Program-made: the position numbers and the translations under genes
Assembly: GCA_001972305.1 (NCBI GenBank)
Contig: BDDD01001964.1
Location: forward strand, 76,954 to 140,953
Length of the DNA: 64,000 nucleotides
Source: Cephalotus follicularis
Lineage: Eukaryota; Streptophyta; Magnoliopsida; Oxalidales; Cephalotaceae
Direction: 5' to 3'
Notes under the pieces: model-generated
Told to the model about the DNA's origin: nothing
Databases searched by the model: none
Seen by the model: the letters and a program-made list of their open reading frames with translations, nothing else
Part shown: piece after piece, positions 44,331 to 56,081 of the stretch
Numbering within the stretch: position 1 is the first letter of the stretch
How the letters are laid out: each line of letters opens with the position of its first letter

Positions 44331-44856
44331 CTTTCGATGTGATCCTTAATAAAATGATATCGAATATCTATATGTTTAGTCCGAGAATGATGTATGGGAT
44401 TTATACCTAAACATATTGCGCTAGTGTTGTCACATTTTATAGGCACTTTTTCAAATTTAAAACCATAATCTAAAAGTTGCTGTTTCATCCACATGACTTG
44501 TGCGCAACAACTTCCAGCTGCTATATACTAAGCTTCGGTAGTGGAAAGTGCTACCGAATTTTGTTTCTTGCTAAACCAAGAAATGAGCATATTTCCTAAA
44601 AATTGACAAGTACCACTAGTACTTTTTCGATCTACCTTATATCCACCAAAATCGGCATCTGAATATGTATGCAAATCAAAAGTCGAATTTCGGGGATACC
44701 ATAAACCTAAGGTCGGTGTATATGCTAAATATTTAAAGATTTGTTTTACAACATGTTGATGTGATTCTTTAGGACATGCTTGAAAACGAGCACACAAACA
44801 TACACTAAACATAATATCTGGTCTACTAGCAGTTAGATAAAGTAAACCTACTTAGT
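44331..44856 (-). pseudogene. SIRE-type RNase H remnant
   Basis: On the minus strand: LLYLTASRPDIMFSVCLCARFQ, then YSDADFGGYKVDRKSTSGTCQFLGN and SKKQNSVALSTTEA with a stop at the next codon (expected Glu), then VPIKCDNTSAICL and HSRTKHIDIRYHFIKDHI. All are hallmark SIRE RNase H blocks. The left end of the protein is cut at about 44856 by the Gypsy E LTR. Confidence 0.9.
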
Positions 44857-45681
44857 ACAAAACATGTTATATCTTACATATCAAGAATGTAAATATAACA
44901 TAACGGAGTATGGCTTATTACAACTTCAATAACATTACAACCTTAAAAGCGGAGCCTCCAAGTGTAGCTTCAACAGCTTGTGGAATCCTTCATTTCAATC
45001 TGTAACTGTAGGTATTAGCCGTTGTCCTCACTTGGCTAAGTAGAAAATATGCATGACAATTAACATATGAATGTAATCATGCATGACAATTGTATCATTA
45101 AATACTAGGTATATATATAACGAATATATATATATAAGCAATCATGCCAAATGGCTACAATCAATCACTTTCAAGAATACCCTACAAGGGTACAATCAAT
45201 CACTACACTGGGTGGGTGTCATCTAGTGCTGCCTCCTAGCTCAACCGATACACCACATGACTACCACCATGCACTCCGATGTGATAGACTAGGTAAACAC
45301 TTATTATCGGCACTTGGCGGGCAATTTAACACTCACTGTCTGCAATGCAGATAAATTTGGTGAATAAGCTAGAGCCAACTCCTGGCACATCCGCTCCCCT
45401 TTCGTAGTCAGCGGCATACTCCAACCACTAGACCATAGGAAACACTTCAATCACAATCAATCACTGAAATTACATATATATAATATGTAAAATAACACTG
45501 GTTTTCTTTTGAGAAAACAGTAAACACTTCAATAAAATCTCTTTTGAGAAAACAATAAAACACTTCACTGACTGTGCCTCACTTGGAGGAAACAGTAAAA
45601 CACTTCACTATGTTTCCCTTTTGAGGAAACAAAACAATACACTTAGTTTTCTTTTAAAAGTAGTAATAGAAAACCTTTGAT

Positions 45682-47023
45682 TACGCATATAGCATCAATA
45701 AGTAAATCACTTTAAATCACTTGATAGATATATAATATCTATAACAATATATCACTTTCAATAATGTGCAATCACTCAATCATTACAATCATTGGATGAT
45801 TCTAGGAATCAAACGAGCAAAATGCAAGCAAACATATGCTAAGAATGTAAAACATTCACTATTGGCGTCGACGTGTATCTTAGGCGTCAACGTGTACCTT
45901 ATGCGTCACTCTTCAACACTAACGTTAACGCATTAAGGTAGGACCTTAGGCATTAACGTTCAACATTGGCATCGACACGTTAAGGTAGGAATCTTAAGCG
46001 TCAATGTCATCCTTTTAGGCGTTGATGTCCTGGAAACCAGTAGGTTTACGCGTCAACGTGTACTTAGGCGTCGACGTAAATCATCCTAACAGTACGAAAC
46101 ATCGACTATCTCCAGTTATGACGTTAATGTTAATCACTTAGGTGTCGACGTAACTCAAACGCAGTAAGACATTCAGTTAACGATCACTTCAATCAAGCAT
46201 GGATTCAACACTTAGGATCAACATGCACGCATTCACAATCACCATAACATAATATACATGCCATATTTTCAAAAACATGCCATAAACCCTACTTCTGATT
46301 CCAAGTTAGGAATCGAAAGTCCACTTCTTTAAGATCTAATCCGATCCTTAGCTACGCATATAGCATCAATAAGTAAATCACTTTAAATCACTTGATAGAT
46401 ATATAATATCTATAACAATATATCACTTTCAATAATGTGCAATCACTCAATCATTACAATCATTGGATGATTCTAGGAATCAAACGAGCAAAATGCAAGC
46501 AAACATATGCTAAGAATGTAAAACATTCACTATTGGCGTCGACGTGTATCTTAGGCGTCAACGTGTACCTTATGCGTCACTCTTCAACACTAACGTTAAC
46601 GCATTAAGGTAGGACCTTAGGCATTAACGTTCAACATTGGCATCGACACGTTAAGGTAGGAATCTTAAGCGTCAATGTCATCCTTTTAGGCGTTGATGTC
46701 CTGGAAACCAGTAGGTTTACGCGTCAACGTGTACTTAGGCGTCGACGTAAATCATCCTAACAGTACGAAACATCGACTATCTCCAGTTATGACGTTAATG
46801 TTAATCACTTAGGTGTCGACGTAACTCAAACGCAGTAAGACATTCAGTTAACGATCACTTCAATCAAGCATGGATTCAACACTTAGGATCAACATGCACG
46901 CATTCACAATCACCATAACATAATATACATGCCATATTTTCAAAAACATGCCATAAACCCTACTTCTGATTCCAAGTTAGGAATCGAAAGTCCACTTCTT
47001 TAAGATCTAATCCGATCCTTAGC
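45682..47023 (-). repeat. 671-bp perfect tandem duplication
   Basis: The unit at 45682-46352 is repeated at 46353-47023. I found no difference when reading the two side by side. The corresponding segment of the other LTR (53443-54095) is single and differs by several substitutions and a small deletion. The duplication includes the main motif cluster. Confidence 0.9.
45860..46150 (-). repeat. CGTCGACG motif cluster in Gypsy E 3' LTR, unit 1
   Basis: GGCGTCGACGTGT (45874), GGCGTCAACGTGT, AACGTTAACGCAT, GGCATTAACGTTC, GGCATCGACACG, AAGCGTCAATGTC, GGCGTTGATGTCC, CGCGTCAACGTGT, GGCGTCGACGTAA, GACGTTAATGTT and GGTGTCGACGTAA. Copied exactly 671 bp further on at 46531-46821. Confidence 0.78.
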
Positions 47024-47364
47024 TTCTCCAAGCTTCAAGATCCGGTTCGATCATTCCAAGCCCAGGTTCTAATCTCCGGTCCTCAAGCTTCTTCGCACGG
47101 CTCAAAATGGCGGGATAACATCTCCCTCACTCTCTTCTTCATTCAATGGTGTGAGGTTTGGAGAAGATGATAGGAGTTTTAATGGAGTCTTGACCTCTCT
47201 CTCTCCTTCCTCACGGCATGGCAGGGATGGCAGGTCAATGTGACCTCCATCAATCGCCTCTCTCTCACTTTTTGTCAGTGCAGAGCATGGGGAATGAGAA
47301 GTGTCATACTTTTTTTGCCCCTCACGCGTCTTCTGTCCTTGTTTAACTTACTCTGCTGACAGCT

Positions 47365-47540
47365 TAGGCGTCAATGTCAACGTTGGGCATCGACGCGTTG
47401 ACTTCATGCCTTGGGGTTAACAACTCTCCTCTATCCCCTTCAGTTCACCAGTAATGGACGTCAACACCTTAAGGCAAGAAACCTTTAGCGCGTTTCAGTG
47501 TTACTTGGCGTCGACGTGAATGCATGGCATTAACGCACAA
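47365..47540 (-). repeat. CGTCGACG motif cluster near Gypsy E 3' LTR start
   Basis: GGCGTCAATGTCAACGTTGG, GGCATCGACGCGTTGAC, GACGTCAACACC, GGCGTCGACGTGAA and GGCATTAACGCAC; 160-340 bp after the LTR start on the minus strand, so probably U3. The counterpart at 54440-54500 in the right LTR is cut short by the junction at 54505. Confidence 0.7.
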
Positions 47541-47701
47541 GTTCCCTGATTCCTTTACATTTCCAACACTTAGCTTATCCTTCCATAACAATAATAACAA
47601 TAGCCAATTGAAAGGAAAATTGGCGATTAAATCTCAGATCAATGTATAATTTTATTCATGAATTATACAACATACATCGAAATGAAATTGCGGTCATTAC
47701 A

Positions 47702-47715
47702 TTCCCTCCTCCTTA
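47702..47715 (-). other. Gypsy E polypurine tract
   Basis: TAAGGAGGAGGGAA on the minus strand, immediately before the 3' LTR start TGTAATGACC. Confidence 0.85.
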
Positions 47716-47749
47716 CAGAAAATTCGTCCCCGAATTTAGCTTTACATTC

Positions 47750-48299
47750 CAAACAAATGAGGGAATGTTTCTATCATATCAGCTTCACATTGCCAAGTAG
47801 CTTCTTCAGCCCCGTGAAACTGCCACAATATCTTCACAATAGGAATAGTCTTATTCCATAACACCTTCTCCTTTCTGTCTAGAATCTGTACCAGTCATTC
47901 TTCATACGACAGGTCATCACTGATAAAACCAGGGACATAGCTCAATATATGAGAAGGGTCAGGTACGTATTTCCATAGCATGAAAACATGGAATACATTG
48001 TGTACATTCGACAAGTTGGGCGGCAGTGCTATCTGGTATGCAACTTCCCTAACTCTGTCCAGTATTTCATATGGTCCAATATACCGTGGACCTAGTTTCC
48101 CTCTCATTCCAAACCTGCGTATACCTTTAGAAGGCGAGATTCTCAAAAACACATGATCTCCCTTCTCAAACTCAAACTTCCTTCTCCTATTGTCGGCATA
48201 GCACTTTTGCCAGCTCTGTGCAGCCATCAATCTCTTCCTGATAATTTCAACCTTATCAATGGTCTTGGACAAGATTAGGTCCCAACACTTGTCTTTCAC
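47750..48299 (-). pseudogene. Gypsy E integrase C-terminus and chromodomain
   Basis: The frame 48299-47895 (minus) has RRKFEFEKGDHVFLRISPSKGIRRFGMRGKLGPRYIGPYEIL, then HNVFHVFMLWKYVPDPSHIL, the integrase C-terminal region. A stop follows at 47895. In the same region a chromodomain-like tail continues to about 47750: LVQILDRKEKVLWNKTIPIVKILWQ and GAEEATWQCEADM, then FPHLF. It abuts the polypurine tract at 47715. Confidence 0.85.
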
Positions 48300-49736
48300 T
48301 CACTTCATCCCAGCGTATTGGTGATCTACACTTCCTTCCATACAAGGCCTCATAAGGAGCCATTCCAATACTAGAATGATAGTTGTTGTTGTAAGAGAAT
48401 TCAATGAGTGAAATATGATCCTCCCAACTCCCTGCAAATCAATAATACAAGCCCAGAGCATATCCTTAAGAGTCTGAATACTGCGCTTCGACTGTCCATC
48501 AGTCTGGGGGTGAAATGCAGTACTGAAACTCAGAGTTGTTCCCATCGCTTCTTGAAACTTCTTCCAAAACCTGGAAGTAAACCTTGCGTCACTGTCACAA
48601 ACAATGCTGACCGGCACTCCATGCAACTTCACTATCTCACATATATATAATCGAGCCAACTTCTCGATGGAATATGTCATGTTCATCGGAAGGAAGTGAA
48701 CAGACTTGGTGAGTCTGTCCATGATAACCCACGCTGCTTCATGTCTATTCTGTGACCTCGGCAGGCCCGACACAAAGTCCATGGTCACATGCTCCCACTT
48801 CCACTCAACCGCTGGTAAGGACTGTAACAATCCAGCAGGCTTCTGATGTTCAGCCTTTACTCTCTTACAAGTCAGACACCTTGCCACATACTCGGCAATG
48901 TCTATCTTCATACCACTCCACCAGTAGTTCCTCTTCATGTCTTTCCACATCTTAGAACTCCCTGGATGAACACTATAATGTAATTTATGAGCTTGTTTTA
49001 GTAGCTCATTCCTTATGCCCTCATCATCCGGGACACATACACTCCCTCGGAACCTCAGTATGCCATCTGAATGTACAGAGAATTCAGAATCCGAATCTAG
49101 GTTATCCTGAACATTCCATAATTCGGTGTCGCTATACTGGGCAGTCAAAATACGATCCAGAAGTTCAGGTTGCGCTCTAAGATTAGCCACAATAACCCCT
49201 TTGGAAACCATGAATGGATTCCATCTCTGAAAATCCCCCAATAGCTTCCACTGCGAAACCATCGCACCAGCAACCATCGCCTTGCGACTCAGCGCATCAG
49301 CAACTACATTAGCCTTCCCTGGGTGGTATTGAATATTACAGTTGTAGTCATTAAAGAACTCCACCCACCTTCTATGTCTCATGTTCAGCTCTTTATAAGA
49401 GAACAAATACTTTAAACTCTTGTGGTTTGTGAATATCTCGAATTGCGCACCATAGAGATAATGTCGCCATTTTTGCAAGGCAAATACTATGGCAGCCAAC
49501 TCGAGATTGTGTACAGGATAATTCTCCTCGTACGGTTTCAACTTCCTTGATGCATATGCAATCACCCGACCACGTTGCATGAGAACACATCCCAAGCCCT
49601 TCCCAGAACCATCACTATAAACAGTAAAACCCTTATTACCCTCAGGTAATGCCAACACTGGAGCCGAAATCAACTGACTCTTCAACTCCTGAAAGCTTGC
49701 CTCACAAGCATCATCCCATACAAAACTTGACTTCTT
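48300..49736 (-). pseudogene. Gypsy E RNase H and integrase
   Basis: A 461-codon open frame (49685-48300, minus) starts within the RT/RNase H connection after a TAG stop near 49737. RNase H: FTVYSDGSGKGLGCVLMQ, then FEIFTNHKSLKYLF (usually FTDHKSL, so a D-to-N change) and GKANVVADALS. Integrase: HHCC region intact (HKLHYSVHP; CLTCKRVK), first Asp in MDFVSGLP, second Asp in CDSDARFTSRFWK. In HPQTDGQSKRSIQTLKDM the expected catalytic Glu is Lys. After DLQGVGR a frameshift garbles the rest. Not active as an integrase. Confidence 0.92.
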
Positions 49737-50882
49737 CTAAGTCAACCGAGTCAACGAACTCGCAATCCTTGAGAACCCCTCAATAAACCTTCGATAATAG
49801 CCAGCCAATCCCAAGAAGCTACGAACTTCAGTAACATTCTTTGGCTGCGGCCAATCCACAATACTCTCAATCTTTGCAAGATCCACAGATAATCCTTCAC
49901 TCGATACAATGTGACCAAGAAAAGTCACATGATCCAGCCAAAATTCACACTTACTGAATTTGGCGAACAACCTTTCCTTCCGTAGAGTCTGTAACGCAAT
50001 CTGTAGATGCTGCATGTGATCTTCAATACTTTTCGAGTAAATCAGAATGTCATCCAAGAAGACAACAACAAACTGATCAAGGTAACGCTGAAACACTCTA
50101 TTCATCAAACACATAAAAGTTGCAGGGGCATTAGTCAAACCAAATGGCAGTATCAGAAATTCATAGTGCCCATATATGGTTCGAAAAGCAGTCTTCTCAG
50201 TGTCACATTCACGGATCCTCAACTGATGATAGCCTGTCCACAAGTCAAGTTTAGAGAACACGGTTGAGCCTTGCAATTGATCGAACAGTTCCTCAATATG
50301 TGGAAGAGGATACTTGTTCTTCACGGTTACTTGATTCAACAGTCTATAGTCAATGTAGTCAATGCACAACCGCATCGACCCATCCTTCTTTTTCACAAAC
50401 AAGACTGGCGCTCCCCATGGTGATACACTCGGTCTGATAAACCCCTTGTCAAGATAGTCTTGAAACTGCACCTTAAATTCCTTCAATTCGGCAGGAGCCA
50501 TACGACATGGAGCTTTAGAAATCAGGGCAGTTACCGGCAGCAACTCAATACTAAACTCTATATCTCTCTCTGGCGGCAATGAAACAAGATCATCTGGAAA
50601 TACATCAGGAAAATCGTAAGCAACGGGAACCTGTTCCAGACTAGGCATACCTTTCGTATGATCAATCACATACGCCAAATAACCTTCATATCCTTTCTCG
50701 AGATATTTCAGTGCTCGAGTATAAGAAATAATTGGAGTAGAAGTCATCTTCTCTCTCATGAATTTGAACACAACTCCATTCGATAGATGAAAAATCACTT
50801 CCTTGTTGTAGCAGTCAACACAAGCTCGATGAACATAGCGCCAGTCCATCCCCAAGATAATATCAAAATCCTGGATTGGCAA
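49737..50882 (-). pseudogene. Gypsy E reverse transcriptase, long open frame
   Basis: A 381-codon frame includes the protease tail ([20 protein letters not shown]), [54 protein letters not shown], the catalytic [11 protein letters not shown] and [26 protein letters not shown]. An in-frame 9-bp duplication gives IDYIDY where the family has a single IDYR. The frame ends at a TAG where the family has Gln. The core RT motifs are present. Confidence 0.93.
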
Positions 50883-50889
50883 TACAATC

Positions 50890-51140
50890 AGATCAGCGAA
50901 TAGCTAAACCCCAGCTATCATGATCTCACACTCATTCACTATAATATCAGCTCTCAAACAATCACCAGTTGGAGTACTCACCTCCAGCACATAGGGCAAA
51001 CGATCAATCATACAATGCATGTTGCATAGAAAACATGATGCAATAAATGAGTATGTAGCGCTCGGATCATTTAAGACAGAGCTGATATACCAGATATGAA
51101 ATGGTACCTCCCACAACAGAAGTAGATTCTGGCACATTAT
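50890..51140 (-). pseudogene. Gypsy E protease N-terminal remnant
   Basis: SSVLNDPSATYSFIASCF corresponds to the family's (V/F)DSGA(S/T)HSFI; the active-site D-S-G reads D-P-S, so proteolysis is not possible. It continues YVLEVSTPTGDCLRADIIVNECEI to a stop, then joins the RT frame at 50882. Confidence 0.82.
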
Positions 51141-51149
51141 CCTTAGATA

Positions 51150-52351
51150 AGGTATAGACCCTACCTTTCACAATCCCCTTTCCAGTATCCCTCCGCGAAG
51201 GACCAACCGCACCACTACCACTAGCTCTAGCACCCCTTTGCCTTTGCTCTTTCACTATCGGACAATCCTTCAGCATATGCTCTTGCGAACCACACTTTAG
51301 GCACTTCCCCATCTTCTTCCAACAAACACTTTCATTATGGTTCGAGAGACCACAAAAAGAACACACTCCAGAACCCTGTTGGCCACTTCGATTAGGAGTC
51401 CTTGAACGAGAAGTATTCCGTGAGAACCTCCTGCCCCTTGTTACCAGACTTTGATGACCCAGCAGGATTATTACTTCCCTGCCCTTGTGAATAAGCGGAT
51501 CTCGATTGAGAGTTAGGAGACCTCTCCATCCTTCTCTCATTTGCATCAACCTCCAAAATCCTTGCTTTCTCTATAACATCGACAAAAGAAGTCAATTGTA
51601 GTACCACCAGCTTGGACTTGATGTCTGGTCTCAAACCCTTCAAGAATCTTCTTATCTTCCTTGACTCTCCCTCCACTAGATAAGGCGTGTGTCTAGTCAG
51701 CTCAACGAATCTGGTCTGATATTGAGCTACCGTCATGTCTCCTTCACGCAGCTCCAGCAATTCAGTCTCCCTCCAATCATGCTCCATCTGTGGAACATAA
51801 GCATCACTGAACTCGGACTAAAATCTTTCCCAAGTTCTACGAAGGTCAAGAGATTCCCACTTTGCTTCAACCAACTCCCACCAATGGGTAGTTTCTCCCC
51901 ATAACTGATACACTGCAAAGTTCAACTTTTGCTCCTCCGTGCACTCCAGAGCAGCAAAGATTTTTTCCATGTCCCTCATCCACTGTTCCACTATGGTGGC
52001 ATCAAGTTCACCCTTAAATATCAGAGGATTCTGCCTCATGAACCTCTCCAGATCTCTCCCAAATACACCAGCTTGATTAACTGCAGGTGCATTCTGGTAC
52101 CCTTGATTCGCTTCATACATCTGTCGCAACTGTTCCATGTTCGCCGCATTGGCCTGTATCCGCTGTTGAAAAAGATCAGTCATACGGTCAAAATTACTCC
52201 TTTCATCTTGCACTGGCGGAACATTTACTCCATCATTCATCTGTGGAATATCCCCTCCTTCATTCATTTGTGGAACATTTTCATGCACTGGCGGGGCATT
52301 TATCCCTTCTTCCTCTCTTTGCCTTCCCTGCCTACCTCTCCGACGATCCAT
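51150..52351 (-). pseudogene. Gypsy E gag (capsid, two zinc knuckles)
   Basis: ATG at 52351 (minus): MDRRRGRQGRQREEEG, a basic start, then NRMTDLFQQ-type coiled helix and FMRQNPLIFKGELDATIVEQWMRDMEKIFAALECTEEQKLNFAVYQLWGETTHWWE (capsid). A TAG lies at about 51820, after which the frame resumes (MEHDWRETELLELREGDMTVAQYQTRFVELTR). A frameshift in the linker precedes two CCHC knuckles, CSFCGLSNHNESVC and CLKCGSQEHMLKDC, both complete. Ends before the protease. Confidence 0.9.
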
Positions 52352-52439
52352 TTGTCCCTATAAGGAATGACATAATCATCAGGAACAATTCATTAAATCA
52401 CCGAGGGTAGTATCCCAGCGATAGCTTATTTAAAAATAA

Positions 52440-52451
52440 GCTTTTATACCA
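52440..52451 (-). other. Gypsy E primer-binding site
   Basis: Minus strand TGGTATAAAAGC, 4 bp after the LTR end TGTGTGACA. It departs from TGGTATCAGAGC at two positions. Confidence 0.75.
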
Positions 52452-52455
52452 TGTC

Positions 52456-54505
52456 TGTCACACACCGTTCTCAATTTCCATTTATTCAACATGGTTATCA
52501 CTTAATCCAGCATTTACAAAAATCCGATAAAATTTAAAAACTTCGCGGAAGAAACCATTCATACTGGATTATATAAAAGTATTCGCATGTATCCCATACT
52601 ACATGCCTACTTAGTACAAAATAGGTTATATCTTACATATCAAGAATGTAAATATAACATAACGGAGTATGGCTTATTACAACTTCAATAACATTACAAC
52701 CTTAAAAGTGGAGCCTCCAAGTGTAGCTTCAGTAGCTTGTGGAATCCTTCACTTCAATATGTAATTGTAGGTATTAGTCGTTGTCCTCACTTGGCTAAGT
52801 AGGAAATATGCATGACAATGAACATATGAATGTAATCATGCATGACAATTGTATCATTAAACACTAGGTATATATATAACGAATATATATATAAGCAATC
52901 ATGCCATATGGCTATAATCAATCACTTTCAAGAATACCCTACAAGGGTACAATCAATCACTACACTGGGTGGGTGTCATCTAGTGCTACCTCCTAGCTCA
53001 TCCGATACACCACCTGACTACCACCATGTACTCCGATGTGATAGACTAGGTAAACACTTATTGCTGGCACTTGACGGGCAATTTAACACTCCATGTCTGC
53101 AATGCAGATAAATTTGGTGAATAAGCTAGAGCCAACTCCTGGCACATTCTCTCACCTTTCGTAGTCAGTGGCATACTCCAACCACTAGACCATCGGAAAC
53201 ACTTCAATCACAATCAATCACTGAAATTACATATATATAATATGTAAAATAACACGGGTTTTCTTTTGAGAAAACGGTAAACACATCAATAAAATCTCTT
53301 TTGAGAAAACGATAAAACACTTCACTGACTGTGCCTCACTTGAAGGAAACAGTAAAACACTTCACTATGTTTCCCTTTTGAGGAAACAAAACAATACACT
53401 TAGTTTTCTTTTAAAAGTAGTAATAGAAAACCTTTGATTATGCATATAACATCAATAAGTAAATCACTTGATAGATATATAATATCTATAACAATATATC
53501 ACTTTCAATAATGTGCAATCACTCAATCATTACAATCATTGGATGATTCTAGGAATCAAACAAGAAAAATGCAAGCAAACATATGCTCAGAATGTAAAAC
53601 AGTCACTATTGGCGTCGACGTGTATCTTAAGCGTCAACGTGTACCTTATTCGTCACTCTTCAACACTAGCGTTAACGCATTAAGGTAGGACCTTAGGCGT
53701 TAACGTTCAACATTGGTGTCAACGCGTTAAGGTAGGAACCTTAAGCGTCAACGTCGTCCTTTTAGGGGTTGATGTCCTGGAAACTAGTAGGTTTACGCGT
53801 CAACGTGTACTTAGGCATCGACGTAAATCATCCCAACAGTAAGAAACATCTACTACCTCCAGTTATGGCGTTAACGTTAATCACTTAGGCGTCGACGTAA
53901 ATCAAACGCCGTAAGACATTCAGTTAACAATCACTTCAATCAAGCATGGATTCAAAACTTAGGATTAACATGAACGCATTCACAATCACCATAACAGAAT
54001 ATACATGCCATATTTAAAAAAATATGTCATAAACCCTACCTCTGATTCCAAGTTAGGATTCGAAAGTCCACTTCTTTAAGCTCTAATTCGATCCTCAGCT
54101 TCTCCAAGCTTCAAGATCTGGTTCGATCACTCCAAGCCCAGGTTCTAATCTCTGGTCCTCAAGCTTCTTCGCACGGCTCAAAATGGCGGGACAACATCTC
54201 CCTCACTCTCTCCTTCATTCAATGGTGTGAGGTTTGGAGAAGATGAGAGGAGTTTTAATGGAGTCTTCACCTTTCTCTCTCCTTCCTCACGGCATGGTAA
54301 GGATGGCAGGTTGATGTGACCTCCATCAATCACCTCTCTCTCACTTTTCGTCAGTGCAGAGTATGGGGAATGACTAGTGTCATACTTTTTTTTGTCCCTA
54401 CACGTCTTCTGTCCTTGTTTAACTTACTTTGCCGATAGCTTAGGCGTCAACGTCAACGCTGGGTGTCAACGAGTTGACTTCATGCCTTGTCGTTAACAAC
54501 TACTC
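52456..54505 (-). mobile_element. Gypsy E 5' LTR, truncated
   Basis: On the minus strand it ends GGTGTGTGACA at 52456. It matches the 3' LTR until about 54500, where GTTAACAACTAC switches to family-A LTR sequence. Motif clusters at 53605-53905 and 54440-54500. It lacks the 671-bp duplication. Confidence 0.88.
53605..53905 (-). repeat. CGTCGACG motif cluster in Gypsy E 5' LTR
   Basis: Same sites as 45860-46150, but some are CpG-intact here where the other LTR is decayed and vice versa: GGCGTTAACGTTC against GGCATTAACGTTC, GTGTCAACGCG against GCATCGACACG, and AAGCGTCAACGTCG against AAGCGTCAATGTCA. Confidence 0.78.
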
Positions 54506-55724
54506 TTTCAAACTAACCATGCATCAAAAAGCACAGCTTAACTTAAAACACTGTAGCGTCACTACACCAAGCTGTCCTCGGACCTCTGGCTTACTTGTCT
54601 CGTCTGACCTTTTTTCGAGGACTCCCCCTTAGAGTCTTTACTCAAACCAAAGCCTTATCTCCTCTTCCGAGGACTACCAACTCCTCGGGTAAAACCCCTT
54701 GCGCAAAACATCTACTCTTACCATCCTCTGCTAAGCTATCCGAGGACTCCCTAGCTCCTCAGGTGAACCTTAAAACATAAAACTCACAACATAAAACATT
54801 CATCAAAACATAAAGTAAAACTACTCCACTGGCTAGAAACATTAAATACTTTCTTGAAAGTGTTATTACATAACAAGTTCGTCCTCTGACTAAAACATCC
54901 TCTGATCAACAAAAGCTTACTTTCTATACAAAAGATATACTCTCGGCTACTCTACAACAAAAAGAAGGTAGAGGAACCCAAAAGAATGCCCAATGCTATG
55001 TAATGTTAGACGTCTGGTCCGCATCATTTGAGATGCCGAGGTCAAAAAGCTACCTTCCTGAGCTTGCTACTACTGGTTTGGAGGATCTTCTCCTCCTCCT
55101 GCTAAGTCCTTTGCAAAAGAATCTGTGAGGGGATTAGTCCAACTGACTAAGTGAATGAGAACAAAACATCCTCTGGTACCTTCCTTAAAATGAATGTGCT
55201 AAAGAAAACATGCCATGAACATGATTAAGGATCCCAACTGGGGAAAAACAAACTATACAAACATAAAATGTCATGGCTCATGTCTGAAGAAACGCTCAAA
55301 GGACATGAAAGAAAAACTTACTCTTTCCTCTGCTTAACTAATTCTCTAAGATACTTATAAAGTTGAAGAAGACTTGAGATAAAACAAAACTTGATGAGAT
55401 GCTCTGGAAGAGGATCCACCTTGGCCTGAAGTGCCGAGAAGGATGAGACTAGCTTGGAACTTACTTTTCTTTGCTATACTTTGCTTTGTTGTTTACATAC
55501 TATAGATGCCAACTTATAGTGACGCTGAGCTGAGCTGATATAGGCCAAAGCCTGCTTGGCAGTATCTGCCGAGAACCCATGGTTCTCCTCTAAGCTTGTT
55601 ATTTCTTTGCTTTATTTACTTATCTGAGCTGAAGGCATAACTGCCGAGGACAAGGTCCTCCTCTAGAAGACTTACTGAAAGGCTCTAATCTCTACTATGG
55701 CAACTTAGCTCTGTTGTACTCAAA

Positions 55725-55985
55725 CCCTAAACACCATCATAGACAATAGTGTAAAAGAGATCCAGGTAGGACCTGGGGACAGTCTCGCTCGGCTTCCCAT
55801 CATAGACATTAGTAGACGGAGGAGGTTGGAGATATGTATATAGTGCTCGGCTGCAATCAAACCCTAAACACCATCATAGACAATAGTGTAAAGGAGATCC
55901 TGGTAGGACCTGGGGGCAGACTCGTTCGATTTCCCATCATAGACAATAGTTGGCCGAGGAGTGGGGTTAAGCACGTACACGTTAC
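55725..55985 (-). repeat. ~130-bp tandem duplication in truncated family-A LTR
   Basis: Two copies beginning CAAACCCTAAACACCATCAT, each with AGACAATAGTGTAAA(A/G)GAGATCC and a GACCTGGGG segment. Corresponds to 31725-31985 of solo LTR A. Confidence 0.7.
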
Positions 55986-56038
55986 CTTATCTGGAAAGTG
56001 ACTAATTCACTTAAAAGAAACTTGAGCTCTAGTGATCG

Positions 56039-56042
<4 letters not shown>

Positions 56043-56079
<37 letters not shown>
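56043..56079. repeat. (CT)n microsatellite
   Basis: An uninterrupted CT run of about 18 units in the truncated family-A LTR. The full LTR A has only short CT runs near 32346-32375. Confidence 0.95.

Positions 56080-56081
<2 letters not shown>

Larger units (their letters stand above)
41983..44856 (-). mobile_element. SIRE/Maximus-type copia, 3' half (minus)
   Basis: On the minus strand: RNase H end (about 44280-44856), an extra ORF (43741-44330), a run of polypurine tracts (43126-43370) and a 3' LTR (43125 down to 41983). The arrangement RNase H, extra ORF, purine-rich region, LTR is characteristic of SIRE elements. The 5' half is missing because Gypsy E joins at 44850-44856 within RNase H. 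The other TSD cannot be examined. Confidence 0.85.
44850..47701 (-). mobile_element. Gypsy E 3' LTR with internal duplication
   Basis: On the minus strand it starts TGTAATGACCGC at 47701. The outer end at 44850 joins SIRE RNase H within a shared CCTACTT. It contains a perfect 671-bp tandem duplication (45682-46352 and 46353-47023) that the 5' LTR lacks. Otherwise it matches 52607-54505. Confidence 0.88.
44850..54505 (-). mobile_element. Gypsy E: minus-strand Tekay-like chromovirus, outer ends lost
   Basis: 3' LTR 44850-47701 (left), internal 47702-52455 and 5' LTR 52456-54505 (right). The left LTR lacks its terminal ~150 bp and the right LTR lacks its first ~280 bp, so neither TSD survives. 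Domain order on the minus strand is gag, PR, RT-RH, INT, chromodomain. It has the longest open stretches of any gypsy element here (381 and 461 codons) but also several stops. Confidence 0.9.
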
